Positions 18,383 to 25,831 are shown, numbered from the stretch's first letter. The stretch is DNA of 64,000 nucleotides from Planctomyces sp. (GCA_019636235.1 JAHBXW010000001.1:620001-684000); one strand, 5' to 3'. Made by a program: numbers and translations. Notes: generated by a model from the sequence alone, not told the origin.

Positions 18383-19087
18383 ATGGCGACGAAACCGCTG
18401 CCGGAAGACGCTGAAGAACGGTTCCAACTGAGCCGTGCATGCGACATAGAGAGAGCTAAATGGGAAATGGCGCTCGACGCGATCTTGGTGCGGACTCGGG
18501 AGCGCAAGACGGAGTTCGACCGCCGCCGCGAGCTGCATGAGAAAGCGGTCGCGGCGTGGAAGGCGTTGGAAGCGAACCCTGTCGAAAAGCCAGTCTTTGA
18601 GCCGCGGCCGCTTGAGGTTCCTCCCGACTTCTCCCAGCCCTGGAGGCCGCTCGTCAAAACTGGACCGCTGAAAGACTACCTCGAATTCAGGGAACACGAG
18701 GAGTTGCTGGGCGCGCTGTGCAATCAGTTCGACGCCCTGGATGTTTCTGGAGTCGAAGCCGCCTTCAAAGACCTGGTCGGCATGCTGGATCGGCTTCAGC
18801 AGAGACTCGACGCACCCCCTGCCTCTGGGCCGGCGGCGGGAGCGGGCGAATTGCGTCTCGCCGACCGGCTGCGCGATTCAGGGATTCAGCGACGGCCGCT
18901 TGCGCTGATTCGGTTCTGCGACGGCAAGCGGACTGTTCGCCTGTCTGAACTGTCCCCGGGCATCTGGCCAGACGCCCCCGGCATCGGAGCCGTGAAAACG
19001 GCGCTGCACAGGGCGAACAACGCGCTCGTCAGGATCGGGCACGCGAAAACGCTGTCTCTGAGGGGGGCGGAAATCGTCTGGGTGTGA
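18383..19087 (+). CDS. Coiled-coil protein of unknown function
   Basis: 234 aa; the ATG at 18383 follows AAGGGG. Residues ~5-65 are a charged helix (ERFQLSRACDIERAKWEMALDAI...), the middle is Pro-rich, and residues ~95-140 form another predicted helix (LLGALCNQFDALDVSGVEAAFKDLVGMLDRLQQRL). The C-terminal ~75 residues (LALIRFCDGKRTVRLSELSPGIW...ALHRANNALVRIG) could be a small winged helix with a final beta strand (SLRGAEIVWV), which would suit a DNA-binding accessory or regulator. I do not recognise the family. It sits between integrase and HTH protein, where satellites often carry regulators. Confidence 0.5.
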   Translation: MATKPLPEDAEERFQLSRACDIERAKWEMALDAILVRTRERKTEFDRRRELHEKAVAAWKALEANPVEKPVFEPRPLEVPPDFSQPWRPLVKTGPLKDYLEFREHEELLGALCNQFDALDVSGVEAAFKDLVGMLDRLQQRLDAPPASGPAAGAGELRLADRLRDSGIQRRPLALIRFCDGKRTVRLSELSPGIWPDAPGIGAVKTALHRANNALVRIGHAKTLSLRGAEIVWV

Positions 19088-19097
19088 TTTTCTCGAA

Positions 19098-19136
19098 GTT
19101 ACATGGAAGTTACACCAGATGTAACTCTGGTGTAAC
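19098..19136. promoter_or_regulatory. Cluster of four GTTACA/TGTAAC half-sites (operator or origin candidate)
   Basis: Two direct GTTACA copies (19098-19103 and 19109-19114) are followed by two TGTAAC copies (19120-19125 and 19131-19136). The inner part is a perfect 11-bp inverted repeat, GTTACACCAGA / TCTGGTGTAAC, around a 6-nt centre that is itself a half-site. Copies recur every 11 bp, about one helical turn, so a protein array on one DNA face is plausible. There is no T-run, so it is not a classic terminator. It lies just before the DUF1580-like gene. Confidence 0.6.
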
Positions 19137-19195
19137 TCGCGGTCTGTCTGATGCGGATGTCGCCGATCGTGGCGACCCGCATCGGAGACACGCGA

Positions 19196-19495
19196 ATGCA
19201 GGCAGATCAGCAGGAGTACATCCCCCTCCCCCAGGCATCCGCCCACATACCTGGGAGCCCGCACCGATCGACGCCAGTGCGCTGGGCGCTGCATGGGCTG
19301 CACATCGGCGGGCAGATCATCCGGCTCCGCACCGTCCGGGTCGGCGGGCGGAGGTTCACTACGGCCGTGTGGATCGAAGAGTTTCTGGCGGCGTGCGACG
19401 GGCGCGATCAGCAGCCTGTCGCGATGACTCCCGCGCGCCGCCGCCGGCAGGCGGAAGCGGCTGTGGATGCGCTCGCCAGCATGGGCGTCGGTTGA
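19196..19495 (+). CDS. DUF1580-like helix-turn-helix protein
   Basis: 99 aa from the ATG at 19196 (an in-frame ATG at 19151 would add 15 residues). The pattern IPLPQASAHIPG...STPVRWALHGLHIGGQIIRLRTVRVGGRRFTTAVWIEEFLAAC matches DUF1580, a planctomycete-rich family that resembles MerR/AlpA-type excisionase HTH folds: a short HTH that reads the DNA, then a beta-hairpin wing, then a helix with the W-x-E-x-F-L element. The assignment is by motif memory only. Position after the integrase and next to the GTTACA array suggests a control or excision role. Confidence 0.65.
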   Translation: MQADQQEYIPLPQASAHIPGSPHRSTPVRWALHGLHIGGQIIRLRTVRVGGRRFTTAVWIEEFLAACDGRDQQPVAMTPARRRRQAEAAVDALASMGVG

Positions 19496-19509
19496 TCGGG
19501 CCCGCGCAC

Positions 19510-19536
19510 AAAAAAACGCCCGCTGGCAGGCGGGCG
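19510..19536 (-). terminator. Rho-independent terminator pointing to the minus strand
   Basis: The hairpin CGCCCGC (19517-19523) / GCGGGCG (19530-19536) has, on the minus strand, a run of seven T directly after it (A-run 19510-19516 on plus). It sits between the HTH gene and the replication gene, both on the plus strand, so it would stop an antisense transcript coming from inside the replication gene. Confidence 0.5.
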
Positions 19537-19556
19537 CGAACACAGGAGGAGCACGC

Positions 19557-21212
19557 ATGCTACCCACTGCGGCACGAGGCCGCCACCACAACACGCCCCT
19601 CGCCGATCGCACCGCGGAAATGGCGGTCATCGGCTGCATGCTGCTCGATCCCGAGCTGGACGATCCGCGACTGGGCGTGGGGACGTTCACCGGGACGGAC
19701 ACCGCGCGGGTCTACGAGGCGATCCTCAGCATGCGAGTGGAGGACGCCGCCACGAGCGATCCCGTGTCGGTCGCCCAGCGCCTCGCCGATCGCGGCTGGC
19801 TCGAGGATATCCCTGGCGGCGTGGCCGGCATCGCGGACTACATGGCGACGCCGGGGGAACTCGCCAGCTACGGCTCTTACGTGGATCGGTTGATCCACCT
19901 GCAGGCCCAGCGCGAGGCTGCCCTGGCGCTCGAGTCGGCGATGCGGATGCTCACCGCGCCGGGCGCCGACCTACATGCCGCTGCGCTGGCCCTGGACGGC
20001 ATCCGGGACGAGCTGGCGGCCTCGCGGACCAGTGGATACCTGAGCCCGGCGGAGCTGGTCGCCGCCCACCCCGACCTGCCGCGTCCAGTCATCCACGGTC
20101 TCCTGCGCGCCGGCGAGGTCGCGAACCTGATCGGTGGCTCAAAATCGCAAAAAAGCTGGGCGGTCCTGCAGCTCGCGATCTGTGGCGCCATCGGCATGCC
20201 GTGGCTGGGGCGTTACGAGGTCGAGGCAGGGCCGGTGCTGCTGATCGATGCGGAGCTGAGACTGCCAGTCCTCGCATCGCGGCTCAGGACTGTCGCTGAT
20301 GCCATGGCGGTGAGCGTCTCATGGCTGGGGCAGCGGCTGCTGATCCGGGCGCTCCGCGGCGAGCGCGCCGACCTGCTCTCGGTGTTGGCGCACGCCCGGC
20401 GGATGCGGCCGGCCCCGTCGCTGCTGATTGTTGACCCGCTGTATCGCCTCCTGCCCGCCGGCGTCGACGAAAACTCCAACCACGACATCGCGCACCTGTA
20501 CTCCGCGATCGATCAGACGGCGGAGCGGATTGGGTGCGGCGTCGTCGTCGTCCACCACAGTTCAAAGGGCGCGCAAGCGGACAAGCGCGTGACGGACGTC
20601 GGCGCGGGCGCCGGTGCGGCGTCTCGAGCTGTGGACGCCCATCTGGTGATGCGCGAGCACGAGGATCCCGACTGCGTCGCTCTGGATGCGGTCGTGCGCT
20701 CATTCCCCCGGCCGGAGCCAGTCGTCCTGCGGTGGTGCTTCCCGCTTTGGCGGCCGGATGAGGACCTCGACCCTGCCCGGCTCCGCGGCGCATCCTCGCC
20801 TGCCGATCAGCGGCAGGCCGATCGCGACGCAGTCGGGATCCGGAAGATCGTCGAGACGCTCCGGCGGGGCCCCGCGACCGCCCGCAAGATCCAGGATACG
20901 ACCGGCATTTCCCGCTGCCGCCTGGCCCGGCTGCTGGCGTCGCTGGTGGAGGCCGGAGACCTCCAGTCCGCGGACCGCCGCATCCGCGGAAACGACTGCC
21001 TGGAGTATCGGCTGACCGACGTGAGCGATGAGTCACCGCCCACGTTACCCGCGTCGCCGCCCACGTCATCCGACGTGCGTGCGCGGCCCACCCCCGTAGG
21101 GGGGGCCGCCCACGTCCACGTCACGTCGGCGGCATCCCCGTCCGTGGGTGGTCTGTGGGGTGGGGCATCGCCCACGTCCACGGGTCCGGAGATGTCTGGG
21201 GGTGATGGATGA
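19557..21212 (+). CDS. Replication ATPase: DnaB-N-like domain fused to RepA-type AAA ATPase
   Basis: 551 aa; the ATG at 19557 follows AGGAGGAG. Residues ~12-110 (PLADRTAEMAVIGCMLLDP...VYEAI) resemble the N-terminal helical domain of DnaB helicase. Residues ~180-380 are a RepA-like RecA-fold ATPase: GGSKSQKS Walker A (193-200), LLIDAE, LLIVDPLYRL Walker B with Asp293, and VVVVHHSSKG as sensor. Residues ~425-490 look like a winged helix (TARKIQDTTGISRCRLARLLASLVEAG). The last ~60 residues are low complexity, Pro/Ser/Thr/Gly. Known RepA-like hexameric helicases start plasmid and phage replication. No primase motif is seen. The next gene overlaps by ATGA. Confidence 0.75.
   Translation: MLPTAARGRHHNTPLADRTAEMAVIGCMLLDPELDDPRLGVGTFTGTDTARVYEAILSMRVEDAATSDPVSVAQRLADRGWLEDIPGGVAGIADYMATPGELASYGSYVDRLIHLQAQREAALALESAMRMLTAPGADLHAAALALDGIRDELAASRTSGYLSPAELVAAHPDLPRPVIHGLLRAGEVANLIGGSKSQKSWAVLQLAICGAIGMPWLGRYEVEAGPVLLIDAELRLPVLASRLRTVADAMAVSVSWLGQRLLIRALRGERADLLSVLAHARRMRPAPSLLIVDPLYRLLPAGVDENSNHDIAHLYSAIDQTAERIGCGVVVVHHSSKGAQADKRVTDVGAGAGAASRAVDAHLVMREHEDPDCVALDAVVRSFPRPEPVVLRWCFPLWRPDEDLDPARLRGASSPADQRQADRDAVGIRKIVETLRRGPATARKIQDTTGISRCRLARLLASLVEAGDLQSADRRIRGNDCLEYRLTDVSDESPPTLPASPPTSSDVRARPTPVGGAAHVHVTSAASPSVGGLWGGASPTSTGPEMSGGDG
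21038..21177. repeat. Four GCCCACGT repeats at the 3' end of the replication gene (iteron candidates)
   Basis: Identical 8-mers start at 21038, 21059, 21108 and 21170. Copies 1, 2 and 4 share a codon phase but copy 3 is in another phase, so the repetition is not forced by a repeated peptide. They fall in the low-complexity tail of the replication ATPase, a place where iteron origins are often embedded in phages and plasmids. The uneven spacing (21, 49, 62 bp) weakens the iteron reading. Confidence 0.45.
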
Positions 21213-21694
21213 GTTACCCGGCCGCCGATGAGCTGCTCGACGTCCGACCGCAGCCGGAGCGATTCGCGCTCGTCCTCGAGATCCCGCCCGATCGAATCCC
21301 CGCGACGATCCGGCTCCGGGCCGTGCTGAAGCACTTATGGCGAGCCTGGCGATGCCGCGCTGTCGCGATTGAGCGGGTTGACTGCCCGGGCAACCGGGAC
21401 GGACTCCAGAGTCTCGACGATGCAGTTTTTGCCTGGCACCACGTACGGAGGAAACTTCTGATGCCCGACGACCACTACCTCGACGACGTTGCAGTCATCA
21501 GCCAGCCTGACCTGGCGAAGTCCAGTTACAGAATGGCGCTCGTCGAACTGATCGGAGCTGGCGCCCGGGACGGCGAGTTGTGCCTGCGGGTCATCCTGCC
21601 GGGCGGCGCCGAGTTCGTCGTCGATCAACCGGCCGCGCTAAGCATCGCCGTCGACCTGCAGGCGATGGTCCTGCAGGCCCGTCAACGCGAGTGA
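21209..21694 (+). CDS. Hypothetical protein coupled to the replication ATPase
   Basis: 161 aa; its ATG overlaps the previous stop (ATGA), so translational coupling is likely. The first ~80 residues (PERFALVLEIPPDRIPATIRLRAVLKHLWRAWRCRAVAIERV) have the look of small phage proteins of the replication region. The second half, from Met85 (MPDDHYLDDVAVISQ...), is preceded by GGAGGAAA at the right distance and might be made separately from 21461. No family recognised. Confidence 0.5.
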   Translation: MSYPAADELLDVRPQPERFALVLEIPPDRIPATIRLRAVLKHLWRAWRCRAVAIERVDCPGNRDGLQSLDDAVFAWHHVRRKLLMPDDHYLDDVAVISQPDLAKSSYRMALVELIGAGARDGELCLRVILPGGAEFVVDQPAALSIAVDLQAMVLQARQRE

Positions 21695-21765
21695 TTTCCC
21701 CGTAAACTTTCCGCGGCGCGTGTTGCGCCGCAATAGCTGCCCGTGATAGTGCAGGAGTGATTTCG

Positions 21766-22248
21766 ATGAAGAGTGATTCGAAAACCGAACCGAAGCCCGA
21801 GGCCGTCAGCCCGGACGTGGCATCCGTTGCCGCGCAGATCGCCGGCGCGGTGGGCAGCGCGATCGCCGAGGCGATCAAGCAAACCCTCAGTACGCTCATC
21901 GACGCGCGGCCGCGATCGTTCGCAGAACAAATCGCGGACGGCAGCGAACGCATCCAGCGCGAGGCCGAGGCGTTCGACGCCGCACAGGCGGAAGCCTGGG
22001 CCGCGCTCGCCGAGGGCCCCAAGAAATTCAAATGCCGCGTTGCAACCCGAACATTGCACGGCGCCACGAAAACCATCAACCGCGAATGCATCGTCGGCGC
22101 CGCGTCCGCGCCCGACGCGGAAGCGAAATACAAATCCGCGTTTTCGATCAGGCATGTCAGCACGCCCGCGTTTTTGCAGACCGTTGATGCCGACGCCCGA
22201 TTCCAGGACCTCGACGAAAACTATCCCGCCGCCTACGTGGCTGGCTGA
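21766..22248 (+). CDS. Hypothetical protein with amphipathic N-terminal helices
   Basis: 160 aa; the ATG at 21766 is preceded by CAGGAGTG (a GTG at 21757 is the alternative). Residues ~15-45 are small and hydrophobic (VASVAAQIAGAVGSAIAEAIKQTLSTL), then a charged helix, then a domain with KKFKCRVATRTLHGATKTINRECIVGAASAPDAEAKYKSAF, which looks like a small beta-rich fold. It lies 71 bp after the previous gene. In phages this slot often holds small structural or scaffold-like proteins, but I cannot assign it. Confidence 0.5.
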   Translation: MKSDSKTEPKPEAVSPDVASVAAQIAGAVGSAIAEAIKQTLSTLIDARPRSFAEQIADGSERIQREAEAFDAAQAEAWAALAEGPKKFKCRVATRTLHGATKTINRECIVGAASAPDAEAKYKSAFSIRHVSTPAFLQTVDADARFQDLDENYPAAYVAG

Positions 22249-22312
22249 CAACCGCCGCAAACAGTGCGGGCCGCTTTACCATTTCCTGTAAGTCATCACA
22301 CGGAGGAATCGA

Positions 22313-22675
22313 ATGTCACAAAAAGTTCTCATCAGAGAATCGAACGAGACGCTGCTCGGCGGACCCCCGCCTGCGCGACCAGCAGTCCGCCCGGGCATCG
22401 GGACGGCCGTCCGCAACCTGCGCCGGACGATCGAATCGCGCTTCCGCGCCGGCGGCAAGCTGACTGCCGTCGAGTCGAAAAACCTGGCGTCGTGCCTGGA
22501 ACTCGCCGCGTCGAAGCTGCGTCGCGAAGCCTCTGCGAAGCCTGTCGCGAGCGTCGTCGAGTCGCAGGCCAAGCCCGCCAGCCGCCCGGCGGTTCCCGGG
22601 GCGTCAGCGCGGTCGAAGCCGAAGCCGGCCAAGCACGAACTCACCGACGCCGAGATTGCGAAGCTGTTCCGCTGA
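22313..22675 (+). CDS. Small basic hypothetical protein
   Basis: 120 aa; the ATG at 22313 follows CGGAGGAA. Arg/Lys/Ala/Pro-rich: a folded core (GTAVRNLRRTIESRFRAGGKLTAVESKNLASCLELAASKLRRE) and a long Ala/Pro/Lys linker, ending in a short helix HELTDAEIAKLFR. Such a tail may be a docking peptide. No family recognised. It is the last gene before a hairpin that seems to divide the replication genes from the tail-like genes. Confidence 0.5.
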   Translation: MSQKVLIRESNETLLGGPPPARPAVRPGIGTAVRNLRRTIESRFRAGGKLTAVESKNLASCLELAASKLRREASAKPVASVVESQAKPASRPAVPGASARSKPKPAKHELTDAEIAKLFR

Positions 22676-22741
22676 TTGACACTCGCGTCCGTCATGCCAT
22701 TGCCGGAGTCGTTGCCGGCTCGCCGAAATGGCGGACGCGAA

Positions 22742-22776
22742 GGGGGCGGCCGGTAGTCTCCCTGCCAGCCGCCCCC
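22742..22776 (+). terminator. GC-rich hairpin, possible terminator
   Basis: Perfect 9-bp arms GGGGGCGGC (22742-22750) and GCCGCCCCC (22768-22776), followed by AACTTTGAAATC. The T-run is weak, so it may attenuate rather than stop transcription. A TTGACA at 22676-22681 just before has no good -10. Confidence 0.45.
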
Positions 22777-22822
22777 AACTTTGAAATCTCTCACAATTGC
22801 CCCCTTTCCCTCAGGAGTTGAA

Positions 22823-23131
22823 ATGCTGATACCCGCGATCATCACCGAGTCCACCACCGCCGACGTGACAATCAACATCCCCGGCATCGTTCCAATGAAC
22901 CTCACGTACAAGCCGATGACCCTGTCTCAACATCAGGCGTTCGTCCGGCGCATCCGCGACCTGAACGACGCGGCATCCGATCAGGCGATCCTCGATGAGA
23001 TCGCCGCCCGTGTCGTCACCTGGTCTCTCGATGCGCCGGTGTCCGCTGAGACCGTTGGCCGGTTGCAGTCGCCCATCGGCGATCAGCTCTACGAAACGAT
23101 CTTCGGGACGCCTTCCGCGCCGAAGCGCTGA
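22823..23131 (+). CDS. Tail-assembly-chaperone-like protein
   Basis: 102 aa; the ATG at 22823 follows TCAGGAG. Layout: a beta-rich start (IPAIITESTTADVTINIPGIVPMNLTYKPMT), then a helical part (QHQAFVRRIRDLNDAASDQAILDEIAARVVTWSL) and a final helix (SAETVGRLQSPIGDQLYETIFG). This is the pattern of small phage proteins made just before the tape measure protein, which act as chaperones for it. The large tape-measure-like gene does follow, at 76 bp. The -1 frame stays open past the stop to 23202, which recalls the G/GT frameshift pair of phage lambda. Assignment rests mostly on order and shape. Confidence 0.5.
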   Translation: MLIPAIITESTTADVTINIPGIVPMNLTYKPMTLSQHQAFVRRIRDLNDAASDQAILDEIAARVVTWSLDAPVSAETVGRLQSPIGDQLYETIFGTPSAPKR

Positions 23132-23206
23132 ATCCCCCTGAGCGCCCCGGCCGGTGGGATTCGACCGGGGTGATTCTTCACGAACACACACGCCGAGAGT
23201 GACGCC

Positions 23207-25183
23207 ATGCAAGCAACAGGCCAGGGCACGGGTCCGATCTACCGCGACGTCGTTTTCCGGATCAAGCTGGAGCGACATCAAGATTCCATCGATCCCAGCA
23301 GCTTGAACCCGCGCAACCGGGCGGGGCTCTCCGCGTCATCCGTGGCCGGCAGTGCGATCGGCGGACAGCAGCGGTCCGTCCAGGATCAGTTGCACCAAAT
23401 CCGACTCAAGAACCGCCTCGATTATCTGATGGCGCGATCGGCGCGCAACGAACGCCAGTGGCTTCACGAAGATCGCCTGCGGCAGCAGCAGCGCCGCCGC
23501 GAGAACACACTCGCCAGCCTGCAACTGCAACGGTCCGCTCAAATGCGCAGCGCGGGCAGCAGCCTCATGTCCGCCGGCAGCGATGCGCTCGGCCTGCTGA
23601 AGAACCTGTCGATCCTGAGCGCGACCAGCGAGAAGGACATCGAGAAACTGGCCCGTCGCTGGCTGTACCTCACGGCCGCATTCGAGAGCGGCCGCGGGGC
23701 CATCAGCGTCGTTCAGAACCTCTGGGCCGCACTGGACAAATTCAAGAGAGTCGGCGGTCTCAGCGCCTCAATCACCAGCCTCGGCGGGGCCGGCGGTCTG
23801 GCGTCGCGGATTGGCGGCGGCGCCATGTCGTTCCTCACGGGACTCGGCGCGGCGGGCGGGCTGCTGTCACTGGGCGGCCTCAAGTACACGGCCGCGTCCG
23901 CCTATGGCGGAATGAAGGCGATGGGCGCCAGCGCTCTTGGTGGAAAGGCGCTCGCCCTGGCAAAACCGGCGTTTGCCATCACGGGCGGTTTAGTGGGCGG
24001 AGAGTACCTGTCGCGACAGTTCAGCCGAGACGGGAAAGGGACGCTCGAGACCGGCTGGGAGGCGGTCCAGAATTGGAATCGCGAGAATTCGTACTACGGC
24101 CGGGGCCGCGTCATTTCCGACGCATGGAAAGAACGCCGCTCCCCGGAAGGCATCGAGCGTCGCCAAGAGATTCGCGGGAAACGACACGAACTCCTGGCCG
24201 GGTATCGAGAGCAACTCCGCGACGCGCAGATCGAAATGCGGGAAGCCGACGCCTCTCGACGAAGTGGCCGGGCCGGGCTGCACATGCTCCGGCAGGGGGC
24301 GCTCCAGGACCTGGGCGCCGCCCGGAAGAACCTCGCCGAGGCGCGGACGAACCCCGGCGGCGACCTGGGCGTCAACCGCAAGCAGGAGGCGCTGGCACTG
24401 CGGGAAGTCGAACAGGCCCAGCGCCGACTGCTGGACGTGGACACGCGCCGCGCACAGTTAGTTCAGGAAGAACTGAAGCAGCGGCGGGCGATCACGCAGG
24501 AACTGAAGGCGCAGGTTCAATCCGCGAAGAAAGGCGCGGAAGGCGAGCAAATCCGGTTCGGGCAACTCGGCAAAGGCTCGCAGCAACGCGTGTTGGAGCT
24601 TTTCAAAAAGCACGACAAAGGCGAGAAGTTGAACGAGTTTGAAATCGAGACCCTTCGGGATTATGGCATTGGTCACCGGATCATTGATGAACACGATCGT
24701 GAGAAAGGAGAGAAAGCCGGCCTGACAATGGAATTTATTCGCGGCAGCAAGAGCCTCTACGTCTCCGAAGAACTCCAAATGGCGGAACGCCAGCTCCAGG
24801 ATTCGCAGGAGAACGAGATGATTCTGCAGCACGAGGATTTCACTCAGGAACAGCGTCGCCGGGCGCAGGCCGATCAGGCGATGGGCGCCACAACGGAGCG
24901 GGTCGCGGCGGAGGCGCGGGAAGCGGGCCTGGTCGGCGAAAACCTGATGGAATCCGCGCACCGCATGCGGGAGTTGAACACTGCCATGCAAGAACTCTCT
25001 GAAACGCTGGGATCCATGTCCCAGAGGGCCCGAGAAGCGAAGAACAATCTGCGCATGGATGATGCGGTGAAGGGCGCGACCGACGCTCTCAGGAACGCGA
25101 TTGGCAAGATGGCCGGCGACGTCCATCAGGTAGCGGAAGAAGCGAAGCGCCGAAATCTGAGTCAGATCAGTCAGCGGCGGTGA
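23207..25183 (+). CDS. Tape-measure-like protein
   Basis: 658 aa, the longest orphan of the element. Residues ~50-130 are charged coiled coil. Residues ~180-270 are Gly/Ala/Leu-rich with two or three hydrophobic stretches (SITSLGGAGGLASRIGGG, MSFLTGLGAAGGLLSLGG). The rest is long charged helix with Gln/Arg/Glu. Tape measure proteins of tailed phages share this makeup: long helical rods with central hydrophobic segments. If the family ratio of about 0.15 nm per residue holds, the tail would be near 100 nm. There is no lytic-enzyme domain. With the chaperone-like gene it forms a two-gene tail module with no other tail gene. A plain coiled-coil protein is the alternative. Confidence 0.55.
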   Translation: MQATGQGTGPIYRDVVFRIKLERHQDSIDPSSLNPRNRAGLSASSVAGSAIGGQQRSVQDQLHQIRLKNRLDYLMARSARNERQWLHEDRLRQQQRRRENTLASLQLQRSAQMRSAGSSLMSAGSDALGLLKNLSILSATSEKDIEKLARRWLYLTAAFESGRGAISVVQNLWAALDKFKRVGGLSASITSLGGAGGLASRIGGGAMSFLTGLGAAGGLLSLGGLKYTAASAYGGMKAMGASALGGKALALAKPAFAITGGLVGGEYLSRQFSRDGKGTLETGWEAVQNWNRENSYYGRGRVISDAWKERRSPEGIERRQEIRGKRHELLAGYREQLRDAQIEMREADASRRSGRAGLHMLRQGALQDLGAARKNLAEARTNPGGDLGVNRKQEALALREVEQAQRRLLDVDTRRAQLVQEELKQRRAITQELKAQVQSAKKGAEGEQIRFGQLGKGSQQRVLELFKKHDKGEKLNEFEIETLRDYGIGHRIIDEHDREKGEKAGLTMEFIRGSKSLYVSEELQMAERQLQDSQENEMILQHEDFTQEQRRRAQADQAMGATTERVAAEAREAGLVGENLMESAHRMRELNTAMQELSETLGSMSQRAREAKNNLRMDDAVKGATDALRNAIGKMAGDVHQVAEEAKRRNLSQISQRR

Positions 25184-25224
25184 ATCCTTCAGGCCAATTG
25201 GCCGCAGGTTTCTGTCCGGGAACC

Positions 25225-25404
25225 TCAGGCCCGTTCCCGCGCGGCCGCATTCAATGCACTCCGCATCCACTGACTCAAATCGAGCAGCTCCGCGTCCGCA
25301 GCGGCCCGCCAGGCGTCCAGTTCCTGTAGAGACACGCGAAACGTCAGCTTTTCCGACTTCGCGAGGCGGGGGCGTACAGGGGCTTTGGCGGGGCGTTTCT
25401 TCAT
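25225..25404 (-). CDS. Small ribbon-helix-helix-like protein
   Basis: 59 aa; the only minus-strand gene of the element. After a basic arm (KKRPAKAPVRPRLAKSEK) comes LTFRVSLQELDAWRAAADAELLDLSQWMRSALNAAARE, which fits a ribbon-helix-helix: a beta strand (KLTFRV), then two helices. These fold as dimers and bind short repeated operators. A divergent gene starts at 25541 and the space between holds two GTACTGAC copies. Role inferred: repressor of the element. No partner toxin is adjacent. Confidence 0.6.
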   Translation of the reverse strand: MKKRPAKAPVRPRLAKSEKLTFRVSLQELDAWRAAADAELLDLSQWMRSALNAAARERA

Positions 25405-25413
25405 GGCGACAGC

Positions 25414-25487
25414 GTACTGACTTCGTCCGGCCGTGGTCAAATCCTGAAAAATTCCGGAGTCTCGTGAACCGCTGGCAATGTACTGAC
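25414..25487. promoter_or_regulatory. Divergent control region with two GTACTGAC copies
   Basis: GTACTGAC occurs at 25414-25421 and 25480-25487. Reading the minus strand, TTGACC and TACGCT about 18 bp apart could drive the RHH gene, with one GTACTGAC copy overlapping that -10. This is what self-control by a ribbon-helix-helix protein would look like. Confidence 0.4.
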
Positions 25488-25540
25488 GTTGTATAGGCAC
25501 TGGTTAGTTGCACTATCACCACCAGCTATGGAGCGCAAAC

Positions 25541-25831
25541 ATGCCGACCGCCACCAAAACCGCCACGTCAACCCGGCCCGCATCGTTCGCGAAAGACGTC
25601 CGCAAGATCGACCGGGAGTTGCGGAAACAGCAGACCCGGACGCCCGACCCGTTCAAGATTCAGGTCTACGGCGAGGACGGCGAACTGGTCATCGTCTTCC
25701 CTGAGTCGGAGCAACTCATCGACTGCGCCGCTTGCGGGCTGACGCCGACCCAGGGCGTGGCCTGGCTGATCCGGGAGCAGGCCCGCCATCTGGGCGACCT
25801 GGCCGCCGCGATCGAAGCCGAAGGCTGCTGA
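25541..25831 (+). CDS. Small hypothetical protein
   Basis: 96 aa from the ATG at 25541 (a weak upstream in-frame start at 25508 exists). The N-terminus is Thr/Ala-rich and basic, then [59 protein letters not shown] short beta-hairpin followed by helices, with CAAC in the loop, suggests a compact fold, but I do not recognise a family. It is divergent from the RHH gene and may share its control. Confidence 0.45.
   Translation: MPTATKTATSTRPASFAKDVRKIDRELRKQQTRTPDPFKIQVYGEDGELVIVFPESEQLIDCAACGLTPTQGVAWLIREQARHLGDLAAAIEAEGC

Noticed and set aside
21081-21110. Terminator or strong hairpin at the G/C-run in the replication gene tail
   Set aside because: The arms CCCCC/GGGGG are only five pairs with mismatches beyond, inside a coding region, and no T-run follows.
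25225-25831. Toxin-antitoxin pair made of the RHH protein and the divergent 96-aa protein
   Set aside because: Genes are divergent and the 96-aa protein shows no toxin motif; a repressor role fits better.
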